Assembly (NCBI GenBank): GCA_963732765.1
Contig: CAVTAS010000008.1
Span: forward strand, 124,001 to 188,000
From: JANYHF01 sp963732765
GTDB taxonomy: Bacteria; Pseudomonadota; Alphaproteobacteria; Rhizobiales; Hyphomicrobiaceae
Direction of reading: 5' to 3'
DNA: 64,000 nucleotides
Shown here one piece after another: positions 61,628-64,000 of the stretch; positions within the stretch are counted from its first letter, which is position 1, and every line of letters starts with the position of its first letter. Made by a program: the position numbers and the translations under genes. The notes beneath the pieces are model-generated. The model made no database searches. It had not been told where the DNA came from and saw only the letters and a list, made by a program, of their open reading frames with translations.

Positions 61628-62524
61628 ATGCCGGAAATCCAACTTCGCCTTGAGACGACAACCACCGCCACCAAGGCCTGGGGCGAACTCTCGCGCGTGT
61701 TTCGCGCGGCGGGGCTGGAAAGCCCGGTCATCGACAGCCGGCTGCTGGTCTGCCACGTGCTTGGGCTCGATCGGCTCGGCCTGCTGCGCGAGCCCCATCG
61801 TCCGATCGCCGACCATGCCGCCACACTGATCAGTGCTGCCCGCCGCCGCCTCGCGCATGAGCCGGTCAGCCGGATCATCGGTGAGCGCCATTTCTGGGGG
61901 CGTCCGTTCAAGATCACGCCGGATACGCTTGATCCGCGGGCCGACAGCGAGACGCTGGTCGCTGCCGCGCTCGAGTTGGCCGCGCCGATCAGCCCAGTAC
62001 GCGGCAAGGAGCCTTTGCGGCTGCTCGATCTCGGGACCGGGACCGGATGCCTGCTGCTGACCCTGTTGGCCGAGCTGCCGAACGCCAAGGGCATAGGTGT
62101 CGATATCAGCCCCGGCGCTATCGCGATAGCGCGCGAGAATGCTGTGGCTCTGGGGTTGGAAGGGCGCGTTGAATTCAGTGGCGGGTCGTGGGCCGAAGCT
62201 ATCGTCGGCTCCTTCGATATCATTGTATCGAACCCGCCCTATATCCGTAGTCGCGATATCGCGGGCCTCGCCCTGAATGTCGCCAATTACGATCCGTTGC
62301 TCGCTTTGGACGGCGGCGACGACGGGCTTGATGCCTATCGCCAGATTGTCGCGACCTCACTGAAGCTGGCGACACCTGGAGCAGTTCTGTTCGAGGTCGG
62401 CCAAGGTCAGGCCGACGATGTCCAGCGCTTGCTGCTGGATGCTCTGGCCGGTGAGCCCAACCTAACTGCCCACCGCTGGCGCGACCTTGCCGGGATTGAG
62501 CGCGTGGTCGGCGTTGCAACTTGA
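61628..62524 (+). CDS. prmC: Release-factor glutamine methyltransferase PrmC
   Basis: 298 residues. It methylates the GGQ glutamine of release factors. The N-terminal helical domain has SRLLVCHVLGLDRLGLL. RRRLAHEPVSRIIGERHFWG is the conserved RxxxPxxYI-type segment. LRLLDLGTGTGCLLLTLLAE binds SAM, and FDIIVSNPPYIRS is the NPPY catalytic motif. The usual neighbour prfA is not upstream; accD is. ATG chosen over a TTG two codons earlier. Confidence 0.93.
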   Translation: MPEIQLRLETTTTATKAWGELSRVFRAAGLESPVIDSRLLVCHVLGLDRLGLLREPHRPIADHAATLISAARRRLAHEPVSRIIGERHFWGRPFKITPDTLDPRADSETLVAAALELAAPISPVRGKEPLRLLDLGTGTGCLLLTLLAELPNAKGIGVDISPGAIAIARENAVALGLEGRVEFSGGSWAEAIVGSFDIIVSNPPYIRSRDIAGLALNVANYDPLLALDGGDDGLDAYRQIVATSLKLATPGAVLFEVGQGQADDVQRLLLDALAGEPNLTAHRWRDLAGIERVVGVAT

Positions 62525-63104
62525 CCCCGTCCACAGCCGTTCACGTCAGGACAAAAAATATCTTGGATTTTCCAGGCAATCGGTCTAAGGTTCCTACATC
62601 GGATAAACGTGATGTCGAGTACAGCGTCTGCCGGATTTGGCGGGCGCAGCGAGCAGTACGGAAAAGTACCGTCAGGCTCCTCGGCATTCAGACGTCCAAA
62701 CCTCTCGATGAATGTAGGTTGTGTGAGCGGAACAAAGTCAGAGTGCAGCCGGTAAGGCTTGTCACTCGTAACTGGTGGCGAAGCACTGTGTCACCCGCTT
62801 GTCTACCGATGTTGGTCGGGGGCTGGATCAGCCAAGGGTCGTGTCTGTCATTGCAGTGCTGAAGATGGCGCGGGTTATTGCGTCAGGCTTAGCATTGCGC
62901 CGGCTTCGGCGGCTGCTGAATGCCCAGACGCGAGGACGTCATGGGGTGCTTGTGAGCGCCCTTGGTCCGGATCCGAGGAGCAAATCCGTTGCAGCCTGGC
63001 AATTGAAGTTTGGCCGCTAGAACTCAGGCCATCGACAAACGGGTCGTTGAAATTCCAGACTTTTCCTTCAGAATTCTTCGTTTGCAGTCACGAATGGGAG
63101 CCTT
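62525..63104. other. Intergenic region between prmC and the DUF4167 gene
   Basis: About 580 bp without a convincing gene; open frames here lack family resemblance and ribosome sites. It is long for this neighbourhood and may hold the promoter and leader of the DUF4167 gene (TTGGATTTTCC at 62572 is promoter-like but unproven). No repeat family member is present. Confidence 0.4.
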
Positions 63105-64000
63105 ATGAGGCAGGGACAGCAGCAGCAAAACCGCCGTGGCCGTGGCCGTGGCGGCCGCAAGGGCGCAAACCCCTTATCGCGCAGCTTCGAGTTCGAGCGG
63201 ACCGGACGTGAAAATCCGCGGTACCGCCCAACACATCGCCGAAAAGTACATGACACTTGCGCGCGATGCGATCGGCTCGGGCGACTTGGTGCTTGGCGAG
63301 AACTATCTGCAACACGCCGAACACTACAACCGCATCATCATGGCGGCCCAGCTGGACAATCCGGGCGCGGTGAACGGCTCCAGCCAGCGCGTGGCGCGTC
63401 ACGACGGCGACCTGTTGCCGGGCGAGTCCTACGACGACGATGAGGGCGACGAGAGCGATGGCGATATGCCCAGCGAAGGCGGGGGCGGCGCCAACGGCCA
63501 GATGGATCAGCCGCAGTCGTTCGAGCCGCAGGGCCAGGACCAACCGCGCTTCCAAGGCAATCAGGGCCACCGCGATCAGGGCCCGCGCGACCGCGATCAG
63601 CAGCGCTTTCGCGACCGGGATCGCGATCAGGGACAGCATCGCCAGCGCGATAACCGCCCCTACGAGCCGCGCAATTTCGACAACCGCCCGCCCCGCGAGC
63701 CACGGCACTTCGAGCCGCGCGGGGATCGGGGTGAACGCAGTTTCCAGCCGCGCAATTTCGACAACCGAAACCGCGACAACCGCGGCAACGACAACCGCAC
63801 CTTCGAGAACCGTGGTGGTGAGGCTCGGCCGCCCGAGCTGCCGAACGACACACGGGGCAATCAGCCACGCACCTACGAGCCGCGCCCGGTCGAGCAGCCC
63901 TTGCCGATCAATGGTCACGGCGAACAGCCGCGTACCTTCGAAGTGGCGCAAATTCCGGTCGAGCCCGTCGTCGAGCCGCGCAATGACGATCCGGCCGTCC
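63105..64000 (+). CDS. DUF4167 protein, partial (one apparent frameshift)
   Basis: Runs off the right edge. MRQGQQQQNRRGRGRGGRKG then NPLSRSFE, and after correction SSGPDVKIRGTAQHIAEKYM and LQHAEHYNRIIMAAQ, form the DUF4167 domain conserved in Alphaproteobacteria. The frame breaks at GAGTTCG (63192-63193), where removing one T restores the domain. The rest is a long disordered Arg/Asp/Gln/Pro-rich tail with recurring RNFDNR and YEPR motifs, suggesting RNA binding. ATG with GGGAG upstream. Function unknown. Confidence 0.85.

Noticed and set aside
62525..62862. Open frame after prmC
   Set aside because: No ribosome site, composition unlike coding DNA in this window, no recognisable motif.

Overview
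The window is GC-rich, gene-dense chromosomal DNA from an alphaproteobacterium, most likely Hyphomicrobiales-like. Support comes from conserved gene neighbourhoods (ahcY-divL-tsaE/amgK, trpF-trpB-trpA-accD, prmC followed by a DUF4167 gene), from small families concentrated in this class (DUF465, DUF1127, DUF2794, DUF4167), from an aerobic cobaltochelatase (cobS, cobT), and from a DivL-type pseudokinase with tyrosine in place of the phospho-accepting histidine. The genus cannot be named from the sequence alone.

Layout. 1-3.8 kb: end of a tetritol-phosphate pathway (eryC, rpiB-type isomerase), a ChaN-like protein, carA and a DUF465 peptide. 4.3-8.2 kb: an exported protein and a Mla-type lipid transporter (mlaE, mlaF, and an mlaD fused to a PqiC-like domain). 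8.2-12.2 kb: a DUF433/DUF433/DUF5615 toxin-antitoxin-like set, choline sulfatase, and an Ala/Pro-rich protein. 12.2-20.6 kb (minus strand): ahcY, divL, an oxidoreductase fusion, an orphan Phd antitoxin and tsaE-amgK. 20.9-33.5 kb: a TadG-like protein, a DAO-family oxidase, a GGDEF-EAL protein, a DUF457 protein, gluQ, a GNAT protein, htpG and two tandem sRNA-like units upstream of htpG. 33.6-42.4 kb: DUF2794, pyrD, DUF952, a GmrSD-like DUF262 protein, an orphan corrinoid protein, nhaA, the SRP RNA, an acyl-CoA dehydrogenase-like protein with a divergent HxlR regulator, and a DUF1127 protein. 42.6-51.2 kb: a GcvA-like LysR regulator, the cobS-cobT region, an IS1111-type IS110 element inside a palindromic repeat with a broken copy of the cobT 3' end beyond it, an AT-richer immunity-like gene, and HTH genes embedded in repeats. 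51.4-64 kb: a membrane protein, an MBL hydrolase, a DUF937 protein, sppA, ihfB, a LapA-like protein, trpF, trpB, a HepT-like domain fused in frame to trpA, accD, prmC and a DUF4167 protein running off the right edge.

Two properties cut across the window. First, at least four families of dispersed palindromic repeats (called A-D here) fill most gaps and in places supply stop codons or abut broken genes. Second, at least ten genes carry apparent single-base frameshifts (about thirteen sites), several in genes expected to be essential or conserved. Most look like one extra base, often an extra T on the coding strand. Consensus error in the assembly explains this better than real gene decay, so I report these as single genes and state where the frame breaks.
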